Notes: a model not told the origin generated them from the sequence alone. A stretch of 64,000 bases of DNA from Promicromonospora sukumoe (GCF_014137995.1 NZ_JACGWV010000002.1:744001-808000); one strand, 5' to 3'; shown: positions 1 through 9,643, numbered from the stretch's first letter. Program-made: numbers and translations.

Positions 1-915
1 GTCAAGGCCACGCCCCGCACGCCGACCGGGGTGCTGCGCATCGAGCACGCGAACCTGCACAACCTCCGGGACGTCTCGGTGGACGTGCCGCTCGGGGTGC
101 TGGTCGCGGTGACCGGCGTGGCCGGGTCGGGCAAGAGCTCGCTCATCCACGGCTGCCTGCCGCGCGACGGCGTCACGTTCGTCGACCAGTCGGTGATCCG
201 CGGGTCCCGGCGGTCCAACCCCGCGACCTACACCGGCATCCTGGAACCCATCCGCAAGCAGTACGCCCGGGCCAACGGGGTCAAGCCGGCACTGTTCAGC
301 GCAAACTCGGCGGGCGCGTGCCCAGAGTGCAAGGGCGTGGGCCTCATCTACACCGACCTCGCCTTCATGGCGGGCGTCGCGAGCGTGTGCGAGGCGTGCG
401 GCGGCAAGCGGTTCACCGACGAGGTGCTGGGCTACACCCTGCGGGGTAAGAACATCGCCGAGGTACTCGCCATGTCCGTCGAGGAGGCCCTGAACTTCTT
501 CACGGAGAAGACGGTGCTCCCCATGCTGTCGCGCCTGTCCGACGTCGGGCTGGACTACATCTCCCTCGGCCAGCACCTGAACACGCTGTCCGGCGGCGAG
601 CGGCAGCGCCTCAAGCTGGCGATCGAGATGGGCGGCGACACCCCGACGTTCGTGCTCGACGAGCCGACCGCCGGGCTGCACATGCAGGACGTCGACAACC
701 TGTCCGGCCTGCTCGACCGCCTCGTCGACTCCGGCCGGTCCGTGATCGTCGTCGAGCACAACCTGTCGGTCGTCGCGCGGGCCGACTGGGTGATCGACAT
801 GGGTCCGGGCGGCGGGCACGACGGCGGCCGCGTGGTCTTCGAGGGCACGCCCGCTGACCTCGCCCGTCAGGAGTCCTCGCTGACGGGCCGCCACCTCGCG
901 GAGCTGCTCGCCTGA
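1..915 (+). CDS. UvrA-like ABC ATPase, C-terminal part (5' end outside window)
   Basis: The reading frame is open from base 1, so this is the 3' part of a longer gene. The visible 304 residues form the second nucleotide-binding half of a UvrA-family protein: Walker A GVAGSGKSS, a zinc-binding pair CPEC and CEAC about 28 residues apart, the signature LSGGERQRLKLA, Walker B TFVLDEPTAGLH and a switch histidine in VVEHN. UvrA recognises damaged DNA as a dimer in nucleotide excision repair. Shorter UvrA-like paralogues in actinobacteria are linked to drug resistance. The upstream half is missing, so I cannot tell the housekeeping uvrA from such a paralogue. No uvrB or uvrC is visible nearby. A GTG at 31 is an internal valine, not the true start. 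Confidence 0.85.
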   Translation, partial: VKATPRTPTGVLRIEHANLHNLRDVSVDVPLGVLVAVTGVAGSGKSSLIHGCLPRDGVTFVDQSVIRGSRRSNPATYTGILEPIRKQYARANGVKPALFSANSAGACPECKGVGLIYTDLAFMAGVASVCEACGGKRFTDEVLGYTLRGKNIAEVLAMSVEEALNFFTEKTVLPMLSRLSDVGLDYISLGQHLNTLSGGERQRLKLAIEMGGDTPTFVLDEPTAGLHMQDVDNLSGLLDRLVDSGRSVIVVEHNLSVVARADWVIDMGPGGGHDGGRVVFEGTPADLARQESSLTGRHLAELLA

Positions 916-981
916 GCCGGGGCGCCCCGGCCGGGCACCCCGCCCGAGGCCCGGCGCCGAGCCCAAGGCCCGGCCGGACAG

Positions 982-1055
982 TGCCCCCACCCGGGTTCGA
1001 ACCGGGACTGTGCCGGGTTTAAGCCGGCTGCCTCTGCCAGTTGGGCTATGGGGGC
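982..1055 (-). tRNA. tRNA with UAA anticodon (Leu codon UUA) but a short variable arm
   Basis: The minus strand folds into a full 74-nt cloverleaf. A seven-pair acceptor GCCCCCA/TGGGGGC encloses a short D stem GCC/GGC, an anticodon stem GCCGG/CCGGC with loop CTTAAAC, a five-base variable loop ACAGT, and a T arm CCCGG-TTCGAAC-CCGGG. The discriminator base is A and CCA is not encoded. Loop positions 34-36 read TAA, so the codon would be UUA. Bacterial tRNA-Leu normally has a long class II variable arm, which is absent here. The tRNA call is secure; the leucine identity is inferred from the anticodon only. Confidence 0.85.
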
Positions 1056-1125
1056 GCACCCCAGAGACTACCGAGCGGCACCCGACGACGGAGCCCCTGG
1101 CCCCGGCCTGTCAGAACATCCCGGA

Positions 1126-1171
1126 GCTGTCAGACGTACAGGTCACCCGGGTGACCTGTACGTCTGACAGC
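1126..1171. repeat. TGTCAGAC-family hairpin, copy 1
   Basis: A perfect 46-bp palindrome with 23-bp arms and no loop. Each arm reads GCTGTCAGAC, the variable segment GTAC, then AGGTCACCC. It lies 60 bp downstream of the ndh stop and before the tRNA, so it may act as a terminator or mRNA 3' stabiliser for ndh. There is no T tract. Confidence 0.85.
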
Positions 1172-1230
1172 CGCGGGAGCATCTGACGGCGCGGAGCCAG
1201 GGGCTCGGTGCCTGCCCTGGGGCGGCGGTG

Positions 1231-2685
1231 TCAGGCCTTGGCGCCCGACTCGGCGCGCTCGGCGGACGACTCCGCCTTCTGCTCGACCTTCTCGCCCACG
1301 GGCTTCGGCGGCACCGACGCGTTGCGGAACTCCTGCCGCGGGTCGTGCAGCGAGCCCAGCGAGACCAGCTCGCGGCCCAGCAGGAACTGGCCGATCCAGC
1401 CGATCAGGATGCGGACCTTGCGGTTGCCGGTCGGCATCGCCATGACGTGGTAGCCGCGGTGGGCCACCCAGGCCGGGAAGCCGCGGAGCTTGACGAACCC
1501 GAACAGCTCGGCGACGCCCTTGTACAGACCCAGCGACGCGACCACACCGACGTTCTTGTGGTTGTACTCGACGGCGGGCTTGTCCTTGTAGAGCGCGACG
1601 ATGTTGTCGGCCAGGCGCACGGCCTCGCGGATCGCGTGCTGCGCGTTCGGCGGGCAGAACTTGCCCGGGTTGAGCACGTCCGGCACGGCGGCGCAGTCGC
1701 CGGCGGCCCAGGCGCCGTCGATGATCTCGCCGTCCTCCGTGGCCACCTGCAGGGTGGGGAGCACGATGACGCGGCCCAGCTTGTCGAACGGGAGGTCGGA
1801 CGCCTCCTTGATGACCGGGTTCGCCTTGACGCCGGCGGTCCACACGATCGTCTCGGTGTCGAACTCGACGCCGGTCGAGGTCACGACGTGCCCGTCCACG
1901 CAGGACGACAGGAACGTGTTGAGGTGGAACTCGATGCCGCGCTTCTTCAGCTCGGCGAGGGCGTACTCGCCCATCGGCTCGGTGACCTCGGGCAGGATGC
2001 GGCCCGCGCCCTCGATCATGACGAAGCGCAGGTCGGAGGTCTCGATCGTGTCGTACTGACGCGTCGCGTACCGCGCCATGTCCTCGATCTCGGCGAGCGC
2101 CTCGATCCCGGCGAACCCGCCGCCCACGAACGTGAACGTGAGCATGCGCTTGCGCAGGTCGGCGTCCCAGGTCGAGGAGGCGATGTCCAGCCGGCTGATG
2201 ACGTGGTTACGGACCGCGATGGCCTCTTCCACGTTCTTGAAGCCGATGGCCGACTCCGCGAGGCCCGGGATGGGCAGCGTGCGCGACACCGAGCCGAGGC
2301 CGACGACCAGCTGGTCGTACGTCACCTCGTACTCGTCGCCCTCCTCGGGCTGGATCTTCACGGCCTTGCGACCATGCTCGATCGTGGTGACCTTGCCCTG
2401 CAGCACGTCGATGCCCTTGAGGGCCTTCCGGTGCGGGGCGACGACGTCACGGGCGTCGATCGAGCCGGCCGCGGCCTCCGGCAGGAAGGGCGCATACGTC
2501 ATGTACGGGCGCGGGTCGACGACGACGATGGCCGCTTCCCGCTTCTTCAGCTTCTTTCGCAGGCGGCGCGCCACGTAGAGGCCGACGGACCCGCCGCCGA
2601 GCACCACGATGCGCGGCACCTTCCGCGGGCGCGGCGTCGCCGGGTCGGAAGCATGGCTGACCGAGGTCAGGTCGTTCTGAGGCAT
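1231..2685 (-). CDS. ndh: Type II NADH dehydrogenase
   Basis: Single-subunit, non-proton-pumping NADH:quinone oxidoreductase that feeds electrons to menaquinone at the inner face of the membrane. The 484 residues show an N-terminal FAD-binding Rossmann motif GGGSVG (30-35), a second NAD-binding motif TFVGGGFAGIE in the middle, and the flavin-contacting WAAGDCAAV near residue 340. The C-terminal region carries the amphipathic membrane-anchoring segment and ends in a charged Glu/Ala-rich tail. I chose the ATG at 2685 rather than one 45 bp upstream. The box TACCCT ends 7 nt before it, fitting a leaderless mRNA, and homology begins just after it. It is the last gene of the eno-to-ndh minus-strand cluster and is followed by a hairpin repeat. 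Confidence 0.92.
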   Translation of the reverse strand: MPQNDLTSVSHASDPATPRPRKVPRIVVLGGGSVGLYVARRLRKKLKKREAAIVVVDPRPYMTYAPFLPEAAAGSIDARDVVAPHRKALKGIDVLQGKVTTIEHGRKAVKIQPEEGDEYEVTYDQLVVGLGSVSRTLPIPGLAESAIGFKNVEEAIAVRNHVISRLDIASSTWDADLRKRMLTFTFVGGGFAGIEALAEIEDMARYATRQYDTIETSDLRFVMIEGAGRILPEVTEPMGEYALAELKKRGIEFHLNTFLSSCVDGHVVTSTGVEFDTETIVWTAGVKANPVIKEASDLPFDKLGRVIVLPTLQVATEDGEIIDGAWAAGDCAAVPDVLNPGKFCPPNAQHAIREAVRLADNIVALYKDKPAVEYNHKNVGVVASLGLYKGVAELFGFVKLRGFPAWVAHRGYHVMAMPTGNRKVRILIGWIGQFLLGRELVSLGSLHDPRQEFRNASVPPKPVGEKVEQKAESSAERAESGAKA

Positions 2686-2692
2686 GATTCCC

Positions 2693-2698
2693 AGGGTA
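2693..2698 (-). promoter_or_regulatory. -10 box TACCCT for leaderless ndh
   Basis: The minus strand reads TACCCT, seven bases, then the ATG of ndh. No Shine-Dalgarno sequence precedes the ATG. No convincing -35 hexamer was seen. Confidence 0.5.
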
Positions 2699-2847
2699 CC
2701 GCGCCCTAAGCGTGTTTCTTCACATGGCAAAGAGCGGCGGGAGCGTGACGCCCACCACGCCGCTTCGCTGCGTATCGTGCCCGGTCAACGGACCAGGTGC
2801 GACGCGAGTTCCCGATCCGCCGAATCCGGGCACCGCGACTTCGACGG

Positions 2848-3798
2848 TCAGCCCATCGACAGCGCGATCCCGTCGAGGATGTCGTACTCGCTCGTGACCA
2901 CGTGCGTCAGCGACCCGCCCGCCGTCCGGACGTCGGCCGCGACGCGCTGGATCACCTCGGACCACACGAGCGCCCCGGCCGCGATCACGTCGACCCGCCC
3001 CGGGTGCAGGAAGCCCATCGCCGTGCGCTCGGCCCGCGGCGCCGCGAGGAGCGCCGCGCAGGACTCCAGCACGGTCTCGACCGGCAGCTCCGCCTGGTTC
3101 ACGCGCTCGCGCCGGTACTCGGCCAGGCCAAGGGCGTGTGCGGTGACGGTCGTGATCGAGCCCGCCAGCCCCACGAGCGTGGCGGTCTCCCCGAGCGGGA
3201 CCACGCGGGCGGCGTCGTCCAGGTGGGCACGGACATCGGCACGCGCCTCCTCGATCTCGCCGGCCGACGGCGGGTCGCCGTGCAGGTGCCGCTCCGTCAT
3301 CCGGACCGAGCCGATGTCCATCGAGATGCTCGCGTCAACCGTGCTCGTGCCGAGCACCAGCTCCGTGGAGCCGCCGCCGAGGTCGACCACGAGGAACGGG
3401 CCGGCGTGGTTCTCCGCGACGGCACCGGTCGCGCCGCGGAACGACAGCTGCGCCTCCTCGTGCCCGCTGATCACCTCGACGTCGACGCCGAGCGCGTCCC
3501 GGACCCCGTCGAAGAACGCGTCGCGGTTGCGTGCGTCCCGCGTGGCCGACGTCGCCACGAACCGCACGCGCTCGGCGCCCGCGGCCTCGACGGCGGTCGC
3601 GTACTGCCGGGTCGCCGCGAGGGTGCGCTCCAGCGCCTCGGGCGCGAGCTCACCGGTGCGGTCCACGCCCTGGCCCAGCCGCACCACCTCCATGCGGCGG
3701 TCGAGCTCCGTGAGGTTTCCGGCGGCGTCGACGTCCGCGACCAGCAGGCGGATCGAGTTGGTGCCGCAGTCGATCGCGGCCACGCGAGTGGAAGTCAC
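2848..3798 (-). CDS. ppx: Exopolyphosphatase, Ppx/GppA family
   Basis: Member of the ASKHA-fold Ppx/GppA phosphatases, which remove terminal phosphate from polyphosphate or hydrolyse pppGpp. The 316 residues open with the phosphate-1 motif AAIDCGTNSIRLLVADV and contain the phosphate-2 motif VVDLGGGSTELVLG about halfway, followed by LVGLAGSITTVTA. The length matches the short single-module actinobacterial Ppx1 type rather than the long E. coli enzyme with its C-terminal HD-like domain. The start is a GTG. The gene sits between DUF501 and ndh on the same strand, as is usual in the actinobacterial eno-ftsB-DUF501-ppx block. Choosing between polyphosphate and pppGpp as main substrate is not possible from sequence. 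Confidence 0.9.
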   Translation of the reverse strand: MTSTRVAAIDCGTNSIRLLVADVDAAGNLTELDRRMEVVRLGQGVDRTGELAPEALERTLAATRQYATAVEAAGAERVRFVATSATRDARNRDAFFDGVRDALGVDVEVISGHEEAQLSFRGATGAVAENHAGPFLVVDLGGGSTELVLGTSTVDASISMDIGSVRMTERHLHGDPPSAGEIEEARADVRAHLDDAARVVPLGETATLVGLAGSITTVTAHALGLAEYRRERVNQAELPVETVLESCAALLAAPRAERTAMGFLHPGRVDVIAAGALVWSEVIQRVAADVRTAGGSLTHVVTSEYDILDGIALSMG

Positions 3799-3916
3799 AC
3801 GGGGATTCTTCCAGGCACTCCCGCCGCGCGACGCCGGACGTGCCGGATCGCGAGAAACCTCACGTCGGCCCGCCGGCGGTTCCAGGCGCCAGGCAGGGCC
3901 GGGCGTCCGGCAGGGC

Positions 3917-4417
3917 TCAGCAGGTGCAGCGGTCCGGGCGCCACGTGTCCCGGGCCAGCGCGAGCGCCTCGTCGCCGAGCGGGTTCACGCCCGGGCCGGC
4001 GGCGAGCGCGTGCGCGAACAGGACGTGCAGGCACTTGACGCGCGTCGGCATACCGCCGGCGGAGATGCCGTCGATCTCGTCGACGTGGCCGATCGCCTCG
4101 CGCTGCGCCAGGTAGTGCTCGTGCGCCTTCCGGTAGGCGGCGGCGAGCTCCTCGTCGGTCTCGAGCCGCGCCGTCATCTCCTTCATGACGCCGTTGGCCT
4201 CCAGCGTCGAGGCGGCGGCGACCGCACCGGGGTGGGTCAGGTAGAAGACGGTCGGGAACGGGGTGCCGTCGGGCAGCCGGGGCGCGGTGCGCGCCACCGT
4301 CGGACGCCCGCACACGCAGCGCGCCGCGATCCCCACGACGCCGCGGGGCTCCCGGCCGAGCTGCTCGGCAAGGACACGCAGGTCGTCGTCGGACACGGTC
4401 TCAGTCGCGGTGTTCAC
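3917..4417 (-). CDS. DUF501 family protein
   Basis: A 166-residue protein of the actinobacterial DUF501 family, whose biochemical function is unknown. Conserved features visible are the early CVCGRP cysteine pair, the PFPTVFYLTHP segment, a MPTRVKCLHVLFAHALA segment and a terminal RCTC cysteine pair, so four cysteines could bind metal. I placed the start at the GTG at 4417 because the longer open frame upstream enters a GC-rich hairpin and lacks family similarity. Position between ftsB and ppx is the family's typical context, which links it loosely to division and cell-wall growth. Confidence 0.85.
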   Translation of the reverse strand: MNTATETVSDDDLRVLAEQLGREPRGVVGIAARCVCGRPTVARTAPRLPDGTPFPTVFYLTHPGAVAAASTLEANGVMKEMTARLETDEELAAAYRKAHEHYLAQREAIGHVDEIDGISAGGMPTRVKCLHVLFAHALAAGPGVNPLGDEALALARDTWRPDRCTC

Positions 4418-4448
4418 CGCCCCATTGTCTCCCAGGGCGCGGCCTGCA

Positions 4449-4480
4449 CCGGGCTCGGGCTTCGCCCGGCCCGAGCCCGG
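4449..4480. terminator. GC-rich hairpin between ftsB and DUF501
   Basis: Inverted arms CCGGGCTCGGG and CCCGAGCCCGG (11 bp) around a 10-base loop, 20 bp past the ftsB stop on the minus strand. There is no T run, so it may attenuate or process the transcript rather than end it. Confidence 0.5.
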
Positions 4481-4501
4481 CACCGCGCGCCGTCGTGCCG
4501 C

Positions 4502-5503
4502 CTACTCCCCGTCCGCGATCCGCACGGAGTCCCAGACGCTCGTGTACCAGGGCGCGGCGCCGTCCTCGGACGCGCCCGGCGACGGCTCGACGACCCCGGG
4601 CTCCGGCTGCTCCTGCTCCACCGAGTCGGTGTCGAGCGGACGCCACACCTTGTCCCCCGGCATGACGAACTGCAGGCGCGACCGCGCCTGCTCGATCACG
4701 TACGACCGGTCGTCCCAGCGCGCCAGCTCGGTCTCGAGCTCGGACTTCTGCTCCTCCTGCTGGCTCAGCTCGGAGCGCAGGTCGCGCAGCTCGGCCTGCT
4801 GCGTCACGACGGCGCGCACCGTCGGCAGCAGCAGCACCACCGCGAGGAGCACCACGACGGACAGCACCATCGCGCGGACGGTGAGCACCTCGGGCATCAC
4901 GAACCCGTAGCTGCTGCGCCTGCGGTCCGCGCGAGCGGGGCGGGTGGGCGGCGCGACACTGCCCGTGGCCGTGCTCCGGCGGCGCGGCTGCGCGGGTCGC
5001 TTCGCCCCGCTGCCCGACGTCGGACGCGTGCCCCGGGGAGCGGCGCCCGCCGTGCGGGCGGCACCCGTGGCGCGGGCGGCGGGCCGGGAGGCGGCGGCGG
5101 TGCGCGGCGGGGCCGCGCGGCGGCTCGCCGACGTCGACGGCGTGGCGGGCTTGCGTCCGGCGGTCGCCCCCGTCGTCGAGCGGGCGGACGACGGCTGCGC
5201 AGTCGACCGGGCCGCCGTGGTCGGCCCCTGCTTCTTGCCCGCCGCAGCCCTCGGGGCCTTCGCGGTCTTGGGAGCCTTCGCGTCCTTGGCCGAGGCGCCC
5301 TTCGCGGCGGAGCCCTTCGCCGTCGTGCCCTTCGGCGAGTCCTTGGCGGTCGAGCCCTTCCGGGGCTGCTTCTTCGCCGGCGTGGCGCCCTTGCCGCCCT
5401 TCGCGCCGGACGATCCCGACCCCGCGCGCGGGGTCGACGACGGGCGCGCGCCCGAGCCGCGCGCCGAACCCGAGGGCCGCGCCGGGCGACGTGAGGAAGG
5501 CAT
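4502..5503 (-). CDS. FtsB/DivIC-type septum formation initiator with long low-complexity N-terminus
   Basis: Bitopic division protein. Residues 1 to about 195 are low complexity: Ala, Pro, Ser, Lys and Arg rich with repeats such as GSTAKDSPKGTTAKGSAAKG, predicted cytoplasmic and strongly basic. A transmembrane helix (MVLSVVVLLAVVLLLPTV, about 206-226) follows, then a coiled coil (ELRDLRSELSQQEEQKSEL) and the family-typical segment RSYVIEQARSRLQFVMPGDK near residue 275, then an acidic Pro-rich tail. FtsB/DivIC proteins form the FtsQ-FtsB-FtsL division complex with the coiled coil outside the membrane. Most homologues are much shorter; here the cytoplasmic extension is about twice the length of the core. 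It lies directly downstream of eno on the same strand. Confidence 0.88.
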   Translation of the reverse strand: MPSSRRPARPSGSARGSGARPSSTPRAGSGSSGAKGGKGATPAKKQPRKGSTAKDSPKGTTAKGSAAKGASAKDAKAPKTAKAPRAAAGKKQGPTTAARSTAQPSSARSTTGATAGRKPATPSTSASRRAAPPRTAAASRPAARATGAARTAGAAPRGTRPTSGSGAKRPAQPRRRSTATGSVAPPTRPARADRRRSSYGFVMPEVLTVRAMVLSVVVLLAVVLLLPTVRAVVTQQAELRDLRSELSQQEEQKSELETELARWDDRSYVIEQARSRLQFVMPGDKVWRPLDTDSVEQEQPEPGVVEPSPGASEDGAAPWYTSVWDSVRIADGE

Positions 5504-5584
5504 GGGTCGATTGTGCCGATTCGCCGGTCCTTTGTACCGGCATTACCTTCGGCGCGCCGTGTGTCGAACCTGTGGAACCCAAAA

Positions 5585-5670
5585 AGCTGTCAGACACCGC
5601 CGGACGTGTCAGACGTACAGGTCACCCGAGGAACCTGTACGTCTGACACGTCAGCGCGTGTCTGACAGCT
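5585..5670. repeat. TGTCAGAC-family hairpin, copy 2, nested double palindrome
   Basis: Inner arms of 19 bp (5604-5622 and 5633-5651), with variable segment GTAC and a 10-base loop, are enclosed by a second perfect 13-bp pair, AGCTGTCAGACAC at 5585 and its complement at 5658-5670. Both pairs contain the TGTCAGAC core. It lies about 100 bp after the eno stop and just before ftsB on the minus strand. Confidence 0.85.
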
Positions 5671-5771
5671 CTGCGCGGTACTGCCGCACCGGCACCGGTC
5701 GAACGGTTGAGGCCCCCTCGACCGGCGCCGTCAGGCCCGGACCAGCCCGGATCGGGCGGATCAGGCCCCGA

Positions 5772-7097
<1,326 letters not shown>

Positions 7098-7274
7098 CTA
7101 GGACGTCGGGCGAGGGGGCGCGGAACCGTCCACGAGGCCGCAGTTCACAGCGCCACCACAGGTTGGCGGCAGTGCGGCCACAGCGTGCGTTCCTAGCGTC
7201 CCGACCGTCCGGCGCGGCGGTCCGCCCGGACACCAACGTCCCCGCACGTTCCTCAGGACCCCAGGCAGGAGCCC

Positions 7275-8804
7275 ATGTTCTTCACCTATCTGCGCAGAGA
7301 GCTGCGCAACCGACGCAAGCAGACGGTCGTGGTCGCGATCGGCCTCGCCGTCGCGATCGCGCTGGTCATCGTCGTCAACGCGGTCTCGACCGGCGTCAGG
7401 AACGCCCAGTCCGAGGTGCTCGAGTCGGTCTACGGCGTCGGTACCGACATCACGGTCAACCAGGCCGCCGAGGGGCCGGGCGAGGGCGGCGGTCCCGGCC
7501 GGTTCGACTTCGGCGGGGACGAGGGCGAGGCCGGCGAGGACGGCACCCGCAGCCTCGCGCAGGACCGCCTGAGCACGGCCATGGGTTCCACCTCGTTCGA
7601 CGCCGCCGCGCTGGAGTCGGTCTCCGGCCTGGACCACGTGACCGGCGTCGCCGCGACCCTGGACCTGCAGAACATGTCCTTCTCCGGCGAGATGCCGGAC
7701 TTCGAGGCCATGCAGGAGGGCGGCGGCCCCGCGCAGCTCCAGATGGGCGAGGACGGTTCGGCCGAGGGGTCGGCCGGCGGGTCGTCCTTCGAGATCGAGC
7801 AGTTCACCGTCACGGGCGTGGACCCGGACGCCGCCGCCGTCGGGCCGCTGACCACCGCCACGGTGGCCGACGGCCGGACGCTGGAGGCGGGCGACGAGAA
7901 TGTCGCCGTCCTGGACGCCACGTACGCCGAGCAGCAGGAGCTCGCCGTCGGCGACACGATCACCACGGGCGGCGAGAAGCTGGAGATCGTCGGCACCGTC
8001 TCCTCCACGACGGGCGACGGCGTCGCGACCGCGTCCGACGTCTACGTGCCGCTCGCCACGGCCCAGACCCTCGCGGACCTCGCCGACCAGGTCACCGACG
8101 TCTACGTGCAGGTCGACTCGGCCGAGAACGTGGACGCCGTCGCGGCCGCGATCGAGGGCGAGCTGCCCGACGCCTCCGTGAGCACGCAGTCCGACCTCGC
8201 CGAGAACGTCACCGGCTCGCTCTCGACGGCGTCCAACCTGATCGGGACGCTCGGCACCTGGCTGAGCATCATCGTGCTGGCCGCGGCCTTCGGCCTCGCG
8301 ATCCTGTTCACCGTCTCCGGCGTGAACCGCCGCACCCGCGAGCTGGGCACCCTCAAGGCGATCGGCTGGAGCAAGGGCCGCGTCGTCGGCCAGGTGGCCG
8401 GGGAGTCCGTGGTGCAGGGCCTGATCGGCGGTGTCGCCGGCCTGGCGATCGGCGCCCTGGCCGTGTTCGCGATCAACCTGGCGGGCATCACGCTGAGCGG
8501 CGGCACCTCGGGCGGCGGCTTCACGATGGGCGGCCCGGGCGGTGGCGGCGGCGCTGCGCTGCCCGACGGCGGCGGCGCGGGCGGGGCCGGCGGTGCGACC
8601 GGCGGCTTCGGCGGGGTGCGCCCTGCCGGGATGGCCGACGCCGCGAGCAGCGCCGTCGACGTCGCCCTCCAGGCCCCGGTCAGTCTGTGGATCGTCCTGG
8701 CCGCCGTCGGCCTCGCCGTGCTGGGCGGGCTGATCGCGGGCGTGGTCGGCGGCCAGCGTGCGGCACGCCTGCGGCCGGTCGAAGCTCTTCGCTCTCTCGC
8801 GTGA
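7275..8804 (+). CDS. MacB/FtsX-type ABC transporter permease
   Basis: Permease subunit of 509 residues with one N-terminal transmembrane helix (about 20-42), a long extracytoplasmic region (about 45-320) of the MacB periplasmic-domain kind, and three C-terminal helices. The segment RRTRELGTLKAIGWSKGRVVGQ between helices 2 and 3 is the typical FtsX-family coupling region. Two stretches are unusual: an acidic and Gly-rich segment soon after helix 1 (EGPGEGGGPGRFDFGG), and a loop of roughly 45 mostly Gly/Ala residues between helices 3 and 4. The start has AGGAG four bases upstream. It is followed at 8909 by its ATPase. MacB-type pairs export lipids, peptides or antibiotics, or drive mechanotransmission. 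The substrate here is unknown. Confidence 0.88.
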   Translation: MFFTYLRRELRNRRKQTVVVAIGLAVAIALVIVVNAVSTGVRNAQSEVLESVYGVGTDITVNQAAEGPGEGGGPGRFDFGGDEGEAGEDGTRSLAQDRLSTAMGSTSFDAAALESVSGLDHVTGVAATLDLQNMSFSGEMPDFEAMQEGGGPAQLQMGEDGSAEGSAGGSSFEIEQFTVTGVDPDAAAVGPLTTATVADGRTLEAGDENVAVLDATYAEQQELAVGDTITTGGEKLEIVGTVSSTTGDGVATASDVYVPLATAQTLADLADQVTDVYVQVDSAENVDAVAAAIEGELPDASVSTQSDLAENVTGSLSTASNLIGTLGTWLSIIVLAAAFGLAILFTVSGVNRRTRELGTLKAIGWSKGRVVGQVAGESVVQGLIGGVAGLAIGALAVFAINLAGITLSGGTSGGGFTMGGPGGGGGAALPDGGGAGGAGGATGGFGGVRPAGMADAASSAVDVALQAPVSLWIVLAAVGLAVLGGLIAGVVGGQRAARLRPVEALRSLA

Positions 8805-8908
8805 GCCGGAGGTGCAGCGCAGGGTGCGGGCCGAGGAACGAGGCACGCGCCCGGAGCGGAACCGCAGGTTCACGCGACAACAGGCACAGCTGAAAGGACT
8901 GACTACCC

Positions 8909-9586
8909 ATGTATCAGATCGACGACCTGACGAAGACGTACCAGCAGGGCAAGCGTGTCGTGCGTGCGCTCCGGGGTGTGTCCCTGACCATCGGCGACGG
9001 CGAGCTCGTGGCCGTCCAGGGCCCGACCGGCGGCGGCAAGTCCACCCTGCTGCAGATGCTCGGCGGGCTGGACCGTCCGACGTCGGGCACCGTTAAGCTC
9101 GACGGGGCCGACCTGGCCGGGATGAGCGACGCGCAGCTCACCGCGGCGCGGGCCGAGACCATCGGGTTCGTGTTCCAGAACTTCAACCTGATCCCGACGC
9201 TCACCGCGCTGGAGAACGTGGAGACGGCGCTCGTGCCGGCCAAGATCCCGCGGCAGACCCGGAACGCGCGGGCGCTGGCGGCGCTGGAGTCCGTGGGGCT
9301 CGGCGACCGGGGCGACCACCTGCCGGGCGAGCTCTCGGGCGGGCAGCAGCAGCGCGTCGCCATCGCGCGGGCGCTGGTGAAGAACCCCAAGGTGCTGCTG
9401 GCCGACGAGCCCACCGGCAACCTCGACGAGGAGACCCGCGACGAGATCGTGGACCTCATCGTGGGGCTGTGGAAGGACCAGGGACTGACGATCGTGCTGG
9501 TCACGCACGACTCGGTGGTCGCGCAGCGGACGCCGCGCCGGCTGCGGATCGCCAAGGGCGCGGTGAAGGACCTGACGGCGGCCTGA
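8909..9586 (+). CDS. ABC transporter ATP-binding protein, MacB/LolD type
   Basis: ATPase partner of the permease at 7275, 225 residues. It shows Walker A GPTGGGKSTLL (usual SGSGKST replaced by PTGGGKST), Q-loop VFQNFNLIPTLTALENV, signature LSGGQQQRVAIARAL, Walker B VLLADEPTGNLDEET and switch histidine VTHD, all typical of the MacB/LolD/FtsE branch. The ATG has AAAGGA about nine bases upstream. The two genes are separated by 104 bp, a loose operon. A perfect inverted repeat follows the stop by 14 bp and likely ends the transcript. Confidence 0.93.
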   Translation: MYQIDDLTKTYQQGKRVVRALRGVSLTIGDGELVAVQGPTGGGKSTLLQMLGGLDRPTSGTVKLDGADLAGMSDAQLTAARAETIGFVFQNFNLIPTLTALENVETALVPAKIPRQTRNARALAALESVGLGDRGDHLPGELSGGQQQRVAIARALVKNPKVLLADEPTGNLDEETRDEIVDLIVGLWKDQGLTIVLVTHDSVVAQRTPRRLRIAKGAVKDLTAA

Positions 9587-9600
9587 TCCCGGCCTGGTCC

Positions 9601-9643
9601 CCTGCGGGTCGGCAGTCCCCTGAGGGGACTGCCGACCCGCAGG
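9601..9643. terminator. Perfect 20-bp inverted repeat after the ABC exporter
   Basis: Arms CCTGCGGGTCGGCAGTCCCC and its exact complement are separated by TGA only. It starts 14 bp after the ATPase stop. No T run follows, as is common for actinobacterial hairpin terminators. Confidence 0.7.

Noticed and set aside
1109..1117. Isolated CTGTCAGAA near the first hairpin as a separate repeat copy
   Set aside because: Only a half-site with a mismatch and no partner arm; it may be a chance match or a remnant.
2686..2730. Upstream ATG giving a 15-residue longer NADH dehydrogenase
   Set aside because: The extension would cross the TACCCT box that fits a leaderless start at 2685 and adds no family similarity.
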